DNA of 64,000 nucleotides from an uncultured Stenotrophomonas sp. (GCF_913778665.1 NZ_CAJYVQ010000002.1:248001-312000); one strand, 5' to 3'. Positions 43,711-52,495 are shown, counted from the first letter of the stretch. Translations and numbers: made by a program. Notes: a model not told the origin generated them from the sequence alone.

Positions 43711-45396
43711 ATGGCAGACAATCACTACGACGCCATCGTTGTTGGTTCGGGAATCAGTGGCGGTTGGGCGGCAAAGGAGCTGACCGAGAAGGGCCTGAAG
43801 GTCCTGATGCTGGAACGCGGGCGCAACATCGAGCACGTCAAGGACTACGTCAATGCGATGAAGGAGGCGTGGGATTTCCCGCATCGCAATCGGCCGACGC
43901 AGGCGATGAAGGCCGACTTCCCGGTGCTGATGCGTGACTACGGCCTGGCCGAGAACCTGGAAGGCATGTGGGCCAACGAACAGGAATCGCCCTATATCGA
44001 GACCAAGCGGTTCGACTGGTTCCGCGGCTACCACGTGGGCGGTCGCTCGCTGATGTGGGGCCGGCAGAGCTATCGTTTCTCCGACCTGGACTTCGAGGCG
44101 AACCTCAAGGACGGCATCGCCACCGACTGGCCGATCCGCTATGCCGACATCGCGCCGTGGTACGACCATGTCGAGAAGTTTGCCGGCATCGCCGGCACGC
44201 GCGAGGGACTGGACGTACTGCCGGACGGCGAGTTCCTGCCGCCGATCCCGTTGAACATCGTCGAGAAGGATGTGGCCGCACGTATCAAGAAAGCCTTCGG
44301 CGGAACGCGGCACATGATCCACTCGCGTACGGCCAACATCACCAAGCCGATGCCCGAGCAGGGCCGCGTCAACTGCCAGTACCGCAACAAGTGCATCCTC
44401 GGCTGCCCCTTCGGCGCCTATTTCTCGACGCAGGCGGCGACGCTGCCGGCAGCGATGAAGACCGGCAACCTGACCCTGCGGCCGTTCTCGATCGTCAAGG
44501 AAGTGCTGTACGACAAGGATCGCAAGCGTGCGCGCGGCGTGGAGGTCATCGACGCGGAAACCGGACAGACCTACCAGTACACGGCCAAGGTGATCTTCCT
44601 CAACGCGTCGTCGTTCAACTCGACGTGGCTGCTGATGAACTCGGCCACCGACGTCTGGGACGGCGGGCTGGGCTCCTCGTCCGGCGAGCTTGGGCACAAC
44701 GTGATGGACCATCATTTCGGTGCGGGAGCCTCGGGCCGGGTCGAGGGCTTTGAGGACAAGTACTACTTCGGCCGCCGTCCCTGCGGCTTCTACATTCCGC
44801 GGTTCCGCAACGTCGCGGCCGACAAGCGTGGCTACCTGCGCGGCTTCGGTTATCAGGGTGGCGCCAGCCGCACCGGTTGGTCACGCGAGATCGCCGAGCT
44901 GAACATCGGTGCCGACCTGAAGGAGGCGTTGACCGTGCCCGGTGATTGGCGGATCGGCATGACCGGTTTCGGCGAGATGCTGCCGCACCACGACAACACC
45001 ATCCGCCTGGACCGCGAACGCAAGGACAAGTGGGGGTTGCCGGTGCTGGCGATGGACGTTGCCATGCGCGCCAACGAACTGGCCATGCGCAAGGACATGG
45101 CCGCCGACGCAGCCGAGATGCTGGAGGCGGCCGGTGTCAAGGACGTGAAGATGCACGACAACGATTACGCGCCGGGCAAGGGCATCCACGAAATGGGAAC
45201 CGCGCGGATGGGGCGTGACCGCAGGAGTTCCGTATTGAACGCACACAACCAGGTCTGGGATGCACCCAACGTCTACGTCACCGACGGTGCCTGCATGACC
45301 TCCAGCGCCTGCGTGAATCCTTCGTTGACCTACATGGCACTGACGGCGCGCGCTGCTGATCACGCCGTGCGCGAACTGAAAGCGGGGAACCTGTGA
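43711..45396 (+). CDS. GMC family FAD-dependent sugar dehydrogenase, large subunit
   Basis: A 561-residue GMC oxidoreductase. The FAD-binding loop is YDAIVVGSGISGGWAAKEL (GxGxxG near 12-17), and the C-terminal part has GIHEMGTARMG and the CVNPSLTYMALTARAADH motif of the gluconate/glucoside dehydrogenase branch. Cys222, Cys228 and Cys232 (NCQYRNKCILGCPFGA) resemble the ligands of the Fe-S cluster of bacterial FAD-glucose dehydrogenase. There is no signal peptide; it should be exported with the Tat-bearing small subunit that follows. Members of this branch oxidise C3 of sugars (Caulobacter LacA type) or other hydroxyls; C3 is favoured here by the neighbours. Confidence 0.9.
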   Translation: MADNHYDAIVVGSGISGGWAAKELTEKGLKVLMLERGRNIEHVKDYVNAMKEAWDFPHRNRPTQAMKADFPVLMRDYGLAENLEGMWANEQESPYIETKRFDWFRGYHVGGRSLMWGRQSYRFSDLDFEANLKDGIATDWPIRYADIAPWYDHVEKFAGIAGTREGLDVLPDGEFLPPIPLNIVEKDVAARIKKAFGGTRHMIHSRTANITKPMPEQGRVNCQYRNKCILGCPFGAYFSTQAATLPAAMKTGNLTLRPFSIVKEVLYDKDRKRARGVEVIDAETGQTYQYTAKVIFLNASSFNSTWLLMNSATDVWDGGLGSSSGELGHNVMDHHFGAGASGRVEGFEDKYYFGRRPCGFYIPRFRNVAADKRGYLRGFGYQGGASRTGWSREIAELNIGADLKEALTVPGDWRIGMTGFGEMLPHHDNTIRLDRERKDKWGLPVLAMDVAMRANELAMRKDMAADAAEMLEAAGVKDVKMHDNDYAPGKGIHEMGTARMGRDRRSSVLNAHNQVWDAPNVYVTDGACMTSSACVNPSLTYMALTARAADHAVRELKAGNL

Positions 45397-45971
45397 TGGA
45401 TCGTCGCGAACTGTTGAAGATGATCGTGGCCGCCACCGGCGCGGCCATGGTCGGGTTGCCGGCACTGGTGGAGGGCAAGGCGCCCGCGGCTGCCGCGATG
45501 CCTGCATTCTCCGACGCCGATATCGTCTTGCTGGACGACATTGCCGAGACCATCCTGCCGCGCACCACCACGCCGGGTGCGAAAGACGCCGGCGTCGGCG
45601 CATTCATGGCGACCTTCGTCACCGACTGCTACACCGCCCGGCAGCAGGCGGCATTCCGCACCGGCCTGGTGGCTGTCGAGACGCGTGCCGGTGGTCGCTT
45701 CGCATCGCTCGCGCCGCAGGCCCGCACCGAGCTGCTGCGCGCCCTGGATGCGGAGGCGAAGGCGCATCGTGTTGAGGTGACCGAGACCGGCACCGCCGAG
45801 GACGGCGACGCCGTGCCGCATTACTTCACGATGCTCAAGCAGCTGGCCATCTTCGGCTTCTTCACTTCAAAGGTCGGCGCGACCGAGGTGCTGCGTTATG
45901 TTGCGGTGCCGGGCCGCTACGACGGGGATCTGGCCTACACCCCCGGTACGCCTGCGTGGGGGACCGGCTGA
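45396..45971 (+). CDS. Gluconate 2-dehydrogenase subunit 3 family protein (dehydrogenase small subunit)
   Basis: A 191-residue partner of the GMC enzyme. The start MDRRELLKMIVAATGAAMVG is a good Tat signal (RRELLK), and this subunit carries the large subunit across the inner membrane by hitch-hiking. The body DADIVLLDDIAETILPRTTTPGAKDAGVGAFM is the family signature. It overlaps the dehydrogenase stop by one base (TGATG) and the next gene likewise, so stoichiometric production is likely. The equivalent Caulobacter subunit is LacB. Confidence 0.92.
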   Translation: MDRRELLKMIVAATGAAMVGLPALVEGKAPAAAAMPAFSDADIVLLDDIAETILPRTTTPGAKDAGVGAFMATFVTDCYTARQQAAFRTGLVAVETRAGGRFASLAPQARTELLRALDAEAKAHRVEVTETGTAEDGDAVPHYFTMLKQLAIFGFFTSKVGATEVLRYVAVPGRYDGDLAYTPGTPAWGTG

Positions 45972-46729
45972 TGGAGTACAACAGGATGATCACGCCACTG
46001 CTGATCGCAGCCGCTGCGCTGGCCGTGGCTCCCGCGTTCGCGCAGGCCAGCCTCGACCCCGCGCGCGATCCGAAGAAGACCGAGGTGTGGACGCCGGTGC
46101 CGGCGGTTGTGGCGACGCCGCCAGATGCGGCACCCTCCGATGCGATCGTGCTGTTCGATGGCAAGGATGCCTCCGCGTGGGAGGCGGAGCAGGGGGGGCG
46201 CGTGCCGTGGACCGTCGCCGACGGCGCCATGACCGTGGTGCCCGGCAGCAAGGGCATCCGTACCCGGCAGCGTTTCTGCGATATCCAGTTGCACGTCGAG
46301 TGGCGCACACCGGTCGAAACCCAGGGCTTCGACGGCCAGAACCGCGGCAACAGCGGCATCTTCCTGCAGGAGCTGTATGAGTTGCAGGTGCTCGACAGCT
46401 ACAACAATCCGACCTACGCCAATGGCCAGGCTGGCTCGATCTACAAGCAGGCCATGCCACAGGTGAACGCCTCGCGCGCACCGGGCCAGTGGCAGGTCTA
46501 CGACATCATCTGGAAGGCGCCGCGCTTCTCGCAGGGCGGCGGCCTGGCCTCGCCCGCGCGCATCACCGTGCTGCACAACGGCGTGCTCGTGCAGGATGAC
46601 ACCGTGCTGGCGGGGAAGACGGAGTACATCGGTGCGCCGTCGTATGCGCCTCACGCGTGCGCGCCGCTCTATCTGCAGGAGCATGACTCCAAGGTCAGCT
46701 ACCGCAACATCTGGGTGCGCGAGCTGTAA
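45971..46729 (+). CDS. DUF1080 (3-keto-glycoside hydrolase/lyase-type) exported protein
   Basis: A 252-residue protein with a Sec signal (ITPLLIAAAALAVAPAFAQA, to about residue 26). The DUF1080 / 3-keto-disaccharide hydrolase domain (a concanavalin-like jelly roll) covers the rest: IVLFDGKDASAWEAEQG, FCDIQLHVEWRTP, RGNSGIFLQELYELQVLDS and WQVYDIIWKAPRF. Characterised relatives cleave glycosides after their C3 has been oxidised, by elimination or hydrolysis. It sits directly behind the dehydrogenase genes with a 1-base overlap, which supports oxidation followed by cleavage in the periplasm. Confidence 0.9.
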   Translation: MEYNRMITPLLIAAAALAVAPAFAQASLDPARDPKKTEVWTPVPAVVATPPDAAPSDAIVLFDGKDASAWEAEQGGRVPWTVADGAMTVVPGSKGIRTRQRFCDIQLHVEWRTPVETQGFDGQNRGNSGIFLQELYELQVLDSYNNPTYANGQAGSIYKQAMPQVNASRAPGQWQVYDIIWKAPRFSQGGGLASPARITVLHNGVLVQDDTVLAGKTEYIGAPSYAPHACAPLYLQEHDSKVSYRNIWVREL

Positions 46730-46739
46730 CGCCGCGCGA

Positions 46740-47036
46740 CTACTTCGCCAGGTAACTGGCGATGTCGTCGATCTCCTGCTGCGAAAGCTGGGGAAAGGGC
46801 GGCATCAGGCCGCCGCCCTTGCGGATCTTGTCCTTGATCTCTGCCGCATCCAGTCGCTTGCCGATGTCGGTCAGCGCCGGGAACGCGCCCGGCATGCCGG
46901 CACGGTCGGCACCATGGCAGGCGGTGCAGTTCGCGCTGTAGAGCTTGGCGCCGGCGGCGGGATCATCCTTGCACCACGCGCTGGTCGCCAGCGTCGCGCC
47001 ATAGGCCATCACGGCCAGTTTCAGCATCGTCTTCAA
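46740..47036 (-). CDS. Class I cytochrome c (electron acceptor of the dehydrogenase)
   Basis: A 98-residue exported c-type cytochrome with a signal peptide (about 1-22). The haem site is CTACH and the axial Met is in GGGLMPPFPQLS. A C-terminal helix ends QEIDDIASYLAK. It is last in the minus-strand operon, end to end with the plus-strand operon (10 bases between stops). It is the counterpart of the cytochrome subunit LacC of Caulobacter and would pass electrons from the GMC enzyme to the respiratory chain. Confidence 0.92.
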   Translation of the reverse strand: MKTMLKLAVMAYGATLATSAWCKDDPAAGAKLYSANCTACHGADRAGMPGAFPALTDIGKRLDAAEIKDKIRKGGGLMPPFPQLSQQEIDDIASYLAK

Positions 47037-47055
47037 GAAAGGGCTCCTTTGCGGG

Positions 47056-47922
47056 CTAGGGCTGTGCGGTGGCGGGCAGGCTGACGGTCAGGTGTCCGCG
47101 CAGGTAGTCGGCGCCGGTCTGGATCACCTTGGCCGGATCGCGCGGCTGGTCGTGTTCGAGGATGTACCAGTGCACGCCCGCAGCGGCCGCAGCCGGGAGG
47201 ATCGCATTCCAGTCCAGTACGCCCTGGCCGACGGCGGCGAATCCGCCTTCGTCTTCGGCCTGGCCCGTCGCGGCGTTGTCCTTGGCATGTACCGCGAACA
47301 GGCGGCCGCGGAACTTGCCGAGCATCAACGCCGGGTCGTGGCCGGCGCGCGCGACCCAGGCCAGGTCCAGCTCGGTCTGCAGGTCGGGCCCGGCAGCGGC
47401 GAACAGCAGTTCCAGGCCGGTCTTTCCGTCGATGTCGACCAGTTCGAAGTCGTGATTGTGGTAGGCCAGGCGCATGCCCTTTGCGCGCACCTGCCTCGAC
47501 AGCCGGCCCAGCTCCTGGCCCAGTGCGGTCCAGCCCGCCGCATCGGTCGGCCTGTCCTTCGCATCCAGGTAAGGCACCACCAGCGTGGTGTTGCCGATCG
47601 AGCGGTTGAACGCCACCACGCCATCCAGGTCTTTGCGCAGCTCGGCCAGCGCCACGTGCGACGAGATCGCACGGATCGAATACCGGTCCAGCAGCTGCTT
47701 GAGTTCGCTGGCGCTGACGCCCTGCGTGCCCACCGTTTCCACCGCGTGCACGCCGGCGTCGTGGACGATCTTCAACTGCTGCTCGAGCGATCCAGCATTG
47801 CGCAGCGAGTACATCTGCACCGCGATTGGCTTCTGCGGCGCAAGGGCGCCTCCGGCAAAGGCGGGCAGGGCCGCGAGCAACAACAGTGCCAAGGCCGTCA
47901 TTCTGCGAACTGGGGTCTTCAT
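47056..47922 (-). CDS. Exported sugar isomerase/epimerase (TIM barrel)
   Basis: A 288-residue TIM-barrel protein with a Sec signal (MKTPVRRMTALALLLLAALP, to about residue 25, AFAGG). It reads IAVQMYSLRNAGSLEQQLKIV, then the barrel motifs LAYHNHDFELVD, LQTELDLAWVARAGHDP and WYILEHDQP, which carry the metal-binding Glu, Asp and His. It is the second isomerase-like protein of the locus predicted in the periplasm. ATG 47922 or the ATG just before it (47925) may start translation; GAGG precedes both. The frame upstream is Arg/Pro-rich and not used. Confidence 0.87.
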   Translation of the reverse strand: MKTPVRRMTALALLLLAALPAFAGGALAPQKPIAVQMYSLRNAGSLEQQLKIVHDAGVHAVETVGTQGVSASELKQLLDRYSIRAISSHVALAELRKDLDGVVAFNRSIGNTTLVVPYLDAKDRPTDAAGWTALGQELGRLSRQVRAKGMRLAYHNHDFELVDIDGKTGLELLFAAAGPDLQTELDLAWVARAGHDPALMLGKFRGRLFAVHAKDNAATGQAEDEGGFAAVGQGVLDWNAILPAAAAAGVHWYILEHDQPRDPAKVIQTGADYLRGHLTVSLPATAQP

Positions 47923-47941
47923 CATGCGTTCCTCAAGGAGT

Positions 47942-49066
47942 TCAACCGATGGTGGTCCAGGCGCGGGTCCTGGCCGATGCGATGACGCGGTCGACGATGC
48001 GTGCCGAGCGCACGCCGTCGGTGAAGGTGGGCAGGCCCTCGGGTCGCTCGTCGTCGATCGCGCGATAGCTGTCGGCGACAAACGCCTCGAAGCAGTACCC
48101 GTAGCCCTGTGCGTGCCCGGCCGGCAGCACCGATAGCCGGCGTTGTTCGGCACTGCCCGCACCGGGACCACGCACGAAGACGTCCTCGCGCTGGTCGGGC
48201 CGGCCGATCCACAGCCGTTCGGCGTCTTCCTGGTTGAAGGCCACGCTGGCGCGGGCGCCGTCGATCTCGAACCAGAGGCGATTGTGCCGGCCTGCCGAGA
48301 CCTGGCTGACGGTCAGCGAGGCCAGCGTGCCGGCGCCGGTGCGGAACATCGCCGCCGCAACGTCCTCGCTGGCGACGGCCTGCATCGCGCTGGCTGCCGT
48401 GGGCGTGCTGAAGCTCTGCGCGCTGCCGGTGCCGCGCTCGGCGATCACGGTGGCGAATACCGCACTGACCTCGGCGAAACGCTCGCCGCTGATCCATTCC
48501 ACCAGGTCGCACCAGTGCGAGCCGATGTCGGCGAACACGCGCGACGTGCCGCCCAGGGCCGGGTCCACGCGCCAGTTGTTGCTGGCCGGGTCCAGCAGCC
48601 AATCCTGCAGATAGCTGCCGTGGATCAGGTGCAGCGGCCCCAGCTCACCCAGCGCGATGCGTGCACGCGCCTCGCGCAGCACCGGGTGGTAGCGGTAGAC
48701 GAAGGGTACGGTGGCCACAAGGCTGCGCGAGGCGGCTAGCGCAGCCAGGGCCTCGGCGTCCTCCAGCGTGGTGGCCAGCGGCTTCTCGCAGATCACGTGC
48801 TTGCCGGCTTCGAGTGCGGCCTGTGCCATCGGCCGGTGCAGATGATTGGGCGTGCAGACATGCACCACCTGCACCTGTGGATCGGACACGAGCTCCTCGA
48901 TGTCCCGATAGGCGCGCGCGACATTCCAGGACTGCGCCACCTCCTGTGCGCGCTGCGCGGATGAGGCGGCCACGCCGCGGATCTGCGCACCGGCCAGCAG
49001 TGCCGCGCGACGATGCACCGCACCGATCATCCCGGTGCCGACGATGGCGATTCCAAGCGCAGCCAT
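47942..49066 (-). CDS. Gfo/Idh/MocA family NAD(P)-dependent oxidoreductase
   Basis: A 374-residue cytoplasmic dehydrogenase. The Rossmann motif is IAIVGTGMIGAVHRRAAL, the catalytic Lys lies in CEKPLATTLEDAEALA, and the second domain has the ADIGSHWCDLVEWISG stretch with the conserved Asp/His. Relatives in such loci reduce 3-keto sugars back to the hydroxyl form with NAD(P)H; direction and sugar are inferred from context. It abuts the MFS gene (stop and start touch). Confidence 0.92.
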   Translation of the reverse strand: MAALGIAIVGTGMIGAVHRRAALLAGAQIRGVAASSAQRAQEVAQSWNVARAYRDIEELVSDPQVQVVHVCTPNHLHRPMAQAALEAGKHVICEKPLATTLEDAEALAALAASRSLVATVPFVYRYHPVLREARARIALGELGPLHLIHGSYLQDWLLDPASNNWRVDPALGGTSRVFADIGSHWCDLVEWISGERFAEVSAVFATVIAERGTGSAQSFSTPTAASAMQAVASEDVAAAMFRTGAGTLASLTVSQVSAGRHNRLWFEIDGARASVAFNQEDAERLWIGRPDQREDVFVRGPGAGSAEQRRLSVLPAGHAQGYGYCFEAFVADSYRAIDDERPEGLPTFTDGVRSARIVDRVIASARTRAWTTIG

Positions 49067-50296
49067 CTACGGGATCCCCCGCGACGCGGACGGCGCGGTG
49101 GCGGCCTGCGGGCGGTCGCGGAACAGCAACAGGAACGCGATCAGCACGAGCAGGGCGACGCCGGCCGGGAACAGCCAGATCTGTTGCCAGTCCGGCCCCG
49201 CCGCGGTGGTGAAGTGTTCCACCACCGCGCCGGACAGGAAGGTACCGATCAGCATGCCCACGCCATACGTGGCCAGGGTGATGAAGCCCTGGGCGCTGCT
49301 GCGCGCGTCGGGACCCGCGTGCGCGTCGGTGTAGATCTGGCCGGTGACGAAGAAGAAGTCGTAGCAGATGCCGTGCAGCACGATGCCGATCACCAGCAGC
49401 GAGAAGCCGCTGCCGGCATCGCCGAAGGCGAACAGGGCATAGCGCAGCACCCACGCGCCCATGCCGACCGCCAGCATGGTCTTCACCCCCAGCCGCACGA
49501 ACAGGAACGGCATCGCCAGCATCAGCAGCACTTCGGACACCTGGCCCAGCGACTGCAGGCCGGCAGCGCCGCGGACGCCCAGATCGTTGAGGTAGGGGTT
49601 GGTGAAGTTGTAGTAGAACGCCAGCGGAATGCAGATGGCGATGGAGGCGAGGAAGAACACCAGGTACGAGCGCGACTTCAGCAGCCGCAGCGAATCCAGC
49701 CCTAGGATCCGCCCGAGCTTGGCGTCGCGCTGCTGCGCCAGCGGCGGCGTGTGCGGCAGGGTGAACGCGTACAGCCCCAGCACCAGTGACGCCACCGCCG
49801 CCATCTTGAAGGTGAGTTCGAGCCGATGCGCCTGTTCCCAGCCCAGCCAGCCGATCAGCACGCCGGCCACGATCCAGCCGACGCTGCCAGCCACGCGCAC
49901 CAGCGGGAACTGCTTCTCAGGCGATTGCATGTGCCGCATCGCCACGCTGTTGGCCAGCGCCAGCGTCGGCATGAACAGCAGCATGTAGGCCATCACGCAG
50001 GCGGAGAACGTGCTGAAGCTGCCCGCTGTGGAGGCCAGCCACAGCAGCACCGCGCCGGCCAGGTGCAGCACCGCCAGGATGCGCTGCGCGGCGAAGTAGC
50101 GGTCGGCGATCAGGCCGACCAGGAAGGGCGCGACGATGGCGCCGATGGACTGGCTGAGGAAGGCCGTTGCGACCTGGCTCGCGCTGGCCTGCAGCGGCCC
50201 CTGCACCAGGTAGGTACCCAGGGTCACGAACCAGGCGCCCCAGATGAAGAACTGCAGAAACATCATCGCGCCCAAGCGCGACATCGCGTGCGTCAT
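49067..50296 (-). CDS. MFS transporter, nucleoside/sugar:H+ symporter type
   Basis: A 409-residue inner-membrane protein with about 12 membrane segments, from MMFLQFFIWGAWFVTLGTYL to IWLFPAGVALLVLIAFLLLFRD. The pattern (GYIVAPFLVGLIADRYFAAQR-like loop, FFVTGQIYTDAHAGPDARSSAQGF) belongs to the NupG/XapB-type branch often paired with sugar isomerase and Gfo/Idh/MocA genes. In this locus it would import the oxidised sugar or cleavage product; the ligand is inferred. It lies between the oxidoreductase gene and the third isomerase in one operon. Confidence 0.9.
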   Translation of the reverse strand: MTHAMSRLGAMMFLQFFIWGAWFVTLGTYLVQGPLQASASQVATAFLSQSIGAIVAPFLVGLIADRYFAAQRILAVLHLAGAVLLWLASTAGSFSTFSACVMAYMLLFMPTLALANSVAMRHMQSPEKQFPLVRVAGSVGWIVAGVLIGWLGWEQAHRLELTFKMAAVASLVLGLYAFTLPHTPPLAQQRDAKLGRILGLDSLRLLKSRSYLVFFLASIAICIPLAFYYNFTNPYLNDLGVRGAAGLQSLGQVSEVLLMLAMPFLFVRLGVKTMLAVGMGAWVLRYALFAFGDAGSGFSLLVIGIVLHGICYDFFFVTGQIYTDAHAGPDARSSAQGFITLATYGVGMLIGTFLSGAVVEHFTTAAGPDWQQIWLFPAGVALLVLIAFLLLFRDRPQAATAPSASRGIP

Positions 50297-50323
50297 GGCT
50301 TGCCCTCCCAGGGCAGTATCGGC

Positions 50324-51376
50324 TCAGAGTCCCAGCATGCGGTGCAGTGATGCGGCGTCGGTACCGCTGTCGGCGAAATCGTCGAAGGCACGCTCGGTCA
50401 CCCGGATGATGTGGTCGCGGATGAAGGTCGCGCCCTCGCGTGCGCCGTCTTCCGGATGTTTCAGGCAGCACTCCCACTCCAGCACCGCCCAGCCCGGGAA
50501 ATCGTATTGCGCGAACTTCGAGAAGATCGACTTGAAGTCGATCTGGCCGTCGCCGAGCGAGCGGAACCGCCCAGGGCGATCGATCCAGTCCTGGTAGCCG
50601 GCATACACGCCGCTGCGCGCGCTGGCGCGGTACTCGGCATCCTTGACATGGAAAATGCCTATGCGCGCGTGATAGCGGTCGATGAAGCCCAGGTAGTCCA
50701 TCTGTTGCAGCAGCAGGTGGCTGGGGTCGTACAGGATCTTGGCGCGCGGATGGTGGTCGACTACATCGAGGAAGCGCTCGAAGGTCGCGCCGTCGTGCAG
50801 GTCCTCGCCGGGGTGGATCTCGAAGCACAGGTCCACGCCGCAGGCGTCGAACGCATCCAGGATCGGGCGCCAGCGGCGGCCGAGTTCGGCGAAGGCTTGC
50901 TCGACCAGGCCAGGCGGGCGCTGCGGCCAGGGATAGAAGTAGGGCCACGCCAACGCGCCGGAGAAGGTGGCATGTGCGGTCAGCCCGAGGTGCTGGCTGG
51001 CCTTGGCCGCCAGCAGCAGCTGTTCGACCGCCCAGGCCTGGCGTGCGGCCGGGTTGCCACGCATGTCCGGCGGTGCGAATCCGTCGAACAGGCTGTCATA
51101 GGCGGGATGGACCGCGACCAGCTGCCCCTGCAGGTGGGTGGACAGTTCGGTGATCTGCAGGCCATGGCCAGCCAGCATGCCGGCGATGTCGTCACAGTAG
51201 GCCGGGCTGCGTGCGGCCTCGGCCAGGTCGAAAAGGTGGGGCGCGCTGGTCGGCACTTGTACGCCAGAATAGCCCAGGCCCGCGGCCCAGCCGGCCAGCG
51301 TGTCCAGCCGATCAAAAGGAGCTGTGTCGCCGATGAACTGCGCCAGGAACAGCGCTGGACCCTTGAGCGTCTTCAA
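50324..51376 (-). CDS. Cytoplasmic sugar phosphate isomerase/epimerase (TIM barrel)
   Basis: A 350-residue TIM-barrel protein without signal peptide. KGPALFLAQFIGDTAPFDRLDTL is the usual start of this subfamily, and the metal positions are CFEIHPGEDLHDG (Glu), LYDPSHLLLQQMDY (Asp, His), IFHVKDAEY (His) and VLEWECCLK (Glu). TTG 51376 is proposed as the start, with GAGG upstream, because it matches the typical MKTLKGPA beginning; a TTG further up would lie inside the operator. First gene of the minus-strand operon, 15 bases behind the LacI operator. Third isomerase-type protein in the locus and the only cytoplasmic one. Confidence 0.88.
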   Translation of the reverse strand: MKTLKGPALFLAQFIGDTAPFDRLDTLAGWAAGLGYSGVQVPTSAPHLFDLAEAARSPAYCDDIAGMLAGHGLQITELSTHLQGQLVAVHPAYDSLFDGFAPPDMRGNPAARQAWAVEQLLLAAKASQHLGLTAHATFSGALAWPYFYPWPQRPPGLVEQAFAELGRRWRPILDAFDACGVDLCFEIHPGEDLHDGATFERFLDVVDHHPRAKILYDPSHLLLQQMDYLGFIDRYHARIGIFHVKDAEYRASARSGVYAGYQDWIDRPGRFRSLGDGQIDFKSIFSKFAQYDFPGWAVLEWECCLKHPEDGAREGATFIRDHIIRVTERAFDDFADSGTDAASLHRMLGL

Positions 51377-51391
51377 CGTGATTCGCCCTCG

Positions 51392-51407
51392 ATGCAATCG
51401 ATTGCAT
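51392..51407. promoter_or_regulatory. LacI operator of the sugar-oxidation locus, copy 2 (divergent)
   Basis: ATGCAATCGATTGCAT, a perfect 16-bp palindrome containing the same 14-mer as 42725-42738. It stands 15 bases before the isomerase start and 64 bases before the LacI start, so it can control the operon and autoregulate the repressor. Confidence 0.88.
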
Positions 51408-51471
51408 TATCCTAGCAGGGGCGCACGCAGGACCTGTTGTGCACTGCACAGCGGACAGGAGAACTAACGCC

Positions 51472-52479
51472 ATGGCCACCATCTACGACATTGCAAAGCA
51501 TGTCGGCGTCTCCGCCGGCACGGTGTCGCGCGCGCTTTCGAGGCCGGACAAGGTGCTGCCGGCCACGCGCACCCGCATCGAACAGGCCGCCGCCGCACTG
51601 GGCTATGTGCCCAACACGGTCGCCCGCACGCTGAAGACCCAGCGCAGCGGCAAGATCCTGGTCACCGTGCCGGATATCGCCAACCCGTTCTTCGCGCAGA
51701 TCCTGCAGGGTGCCGAAGACGCCGCGCAGGCGGTCGGCTATGCGGTGCTGCTGGGCGATACCCAGGACCAGCCCGACCGCGAGGAGCGCTACGCGCAGAT
51801 GCTCCGGCGCAACGAGGCCGACGGCATGATCGTGCTCGGCCACCGGCTGCCACCGACGGCGCGCGAGATTGTCCAGCAGAGGGGGGCCGCCGCGCCGGTG
51901 GTCAACGGATGCGAGTTCGACCCCGCGCTGGGCCTGCCCAGTGTGCATATCGACAATGCCGCCGCCGCGCGCGCGGTCATGGAGCATCTGTACGCCCTGG
52001 GCCACGAACGCATCGCCGTGGTCGGCGGGCCGCCCGACAATCCGCTGCACCAGCAGCGCCTGCAAGGGGTGCGGGCCGCCGGCAGGGCGCGTGGCCGCCT
52101 GCGCCAGCTGAGCGTGGTGCCTGGCGATTTCTCGGTGGAAGCCGGGCACGCCGCAACGGTGGCACTTCTGGCCGATGGGGCGGCACCGACCGCCGTGTTC
52201 TGCTTCAGCGACCAGATGGCGCTGGGGGCGCTGGCGGCCTGCCGTGAGCTGGGCATCTGCGTGCCGGATGACCTGTCCATCGTCGGTTTCGATGACCTGG
52301 CGTCATCGCGTTACCTCACGCCACCGTTGACCACCATCCGGCAACCGATGCGCGAGATCGGTGAGCGCGCGGTCAACCTGTTGCTCTCCATCATCGATCA
52401 TGTCGACGTGCCGCTTCAGCAGACGCTGGAGTTCAGCTTGATGGAGCGGGGCTCGACGGCGGCGCCGCGGCGCGGGTGA
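51472..52479 (+). CDS. LacI family repressor of the sugar-oxidation locus
   Basis: A 335-residue LacI-type regulator. HTH at about 3-25 (TIYDIAKHVGVSAGTVSRAL), hinge helix NTVARTLKTQRSG, and effector domain with DIANPFFAQILQGAEDAA, VVGGPPDNPLHQQRL and SIVGFDDLASSRYLTPPLTTI. ACAGGAG lies before ATG 51472; the frame upstream lacks a start signal. Divergent from the minus-strand operon with a shared palindromic operator. The inducer should be a sugar or keto-sugar of the pathway. Confidence 0.93.
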   Translation: MATIYDIAKHVGVSAGTVSRALSRPDKVLPATRTRIEQAAAALGYVPNTVARTLKTQRSGKILVTVPDIANPFFAQILQGAEDAAQAVGYAVLLGDTQDQPDREERYAQMLRRNEADGMIVLGHRLPPTAREIVQQRGAAAPVVNGCEFDPALGLPSVHIDNAAAARAVMEHLYALGHERIAVVGGPPDNPLHQQRLQGVRAAGRARGRLRQLSVVPGDFSVEAGHAATVALLADGAAPTAVFCFSDQMALGALAACRELGICVPDDLSIVGFDDLASSRYLTPPLTTIRQPMREIGERAVNLLLSIIDHVDVPLQQTLEFSLMERGSTAAPRRG

Positions 52480-52495
52480 GGGCGGCGCGGCGCGA

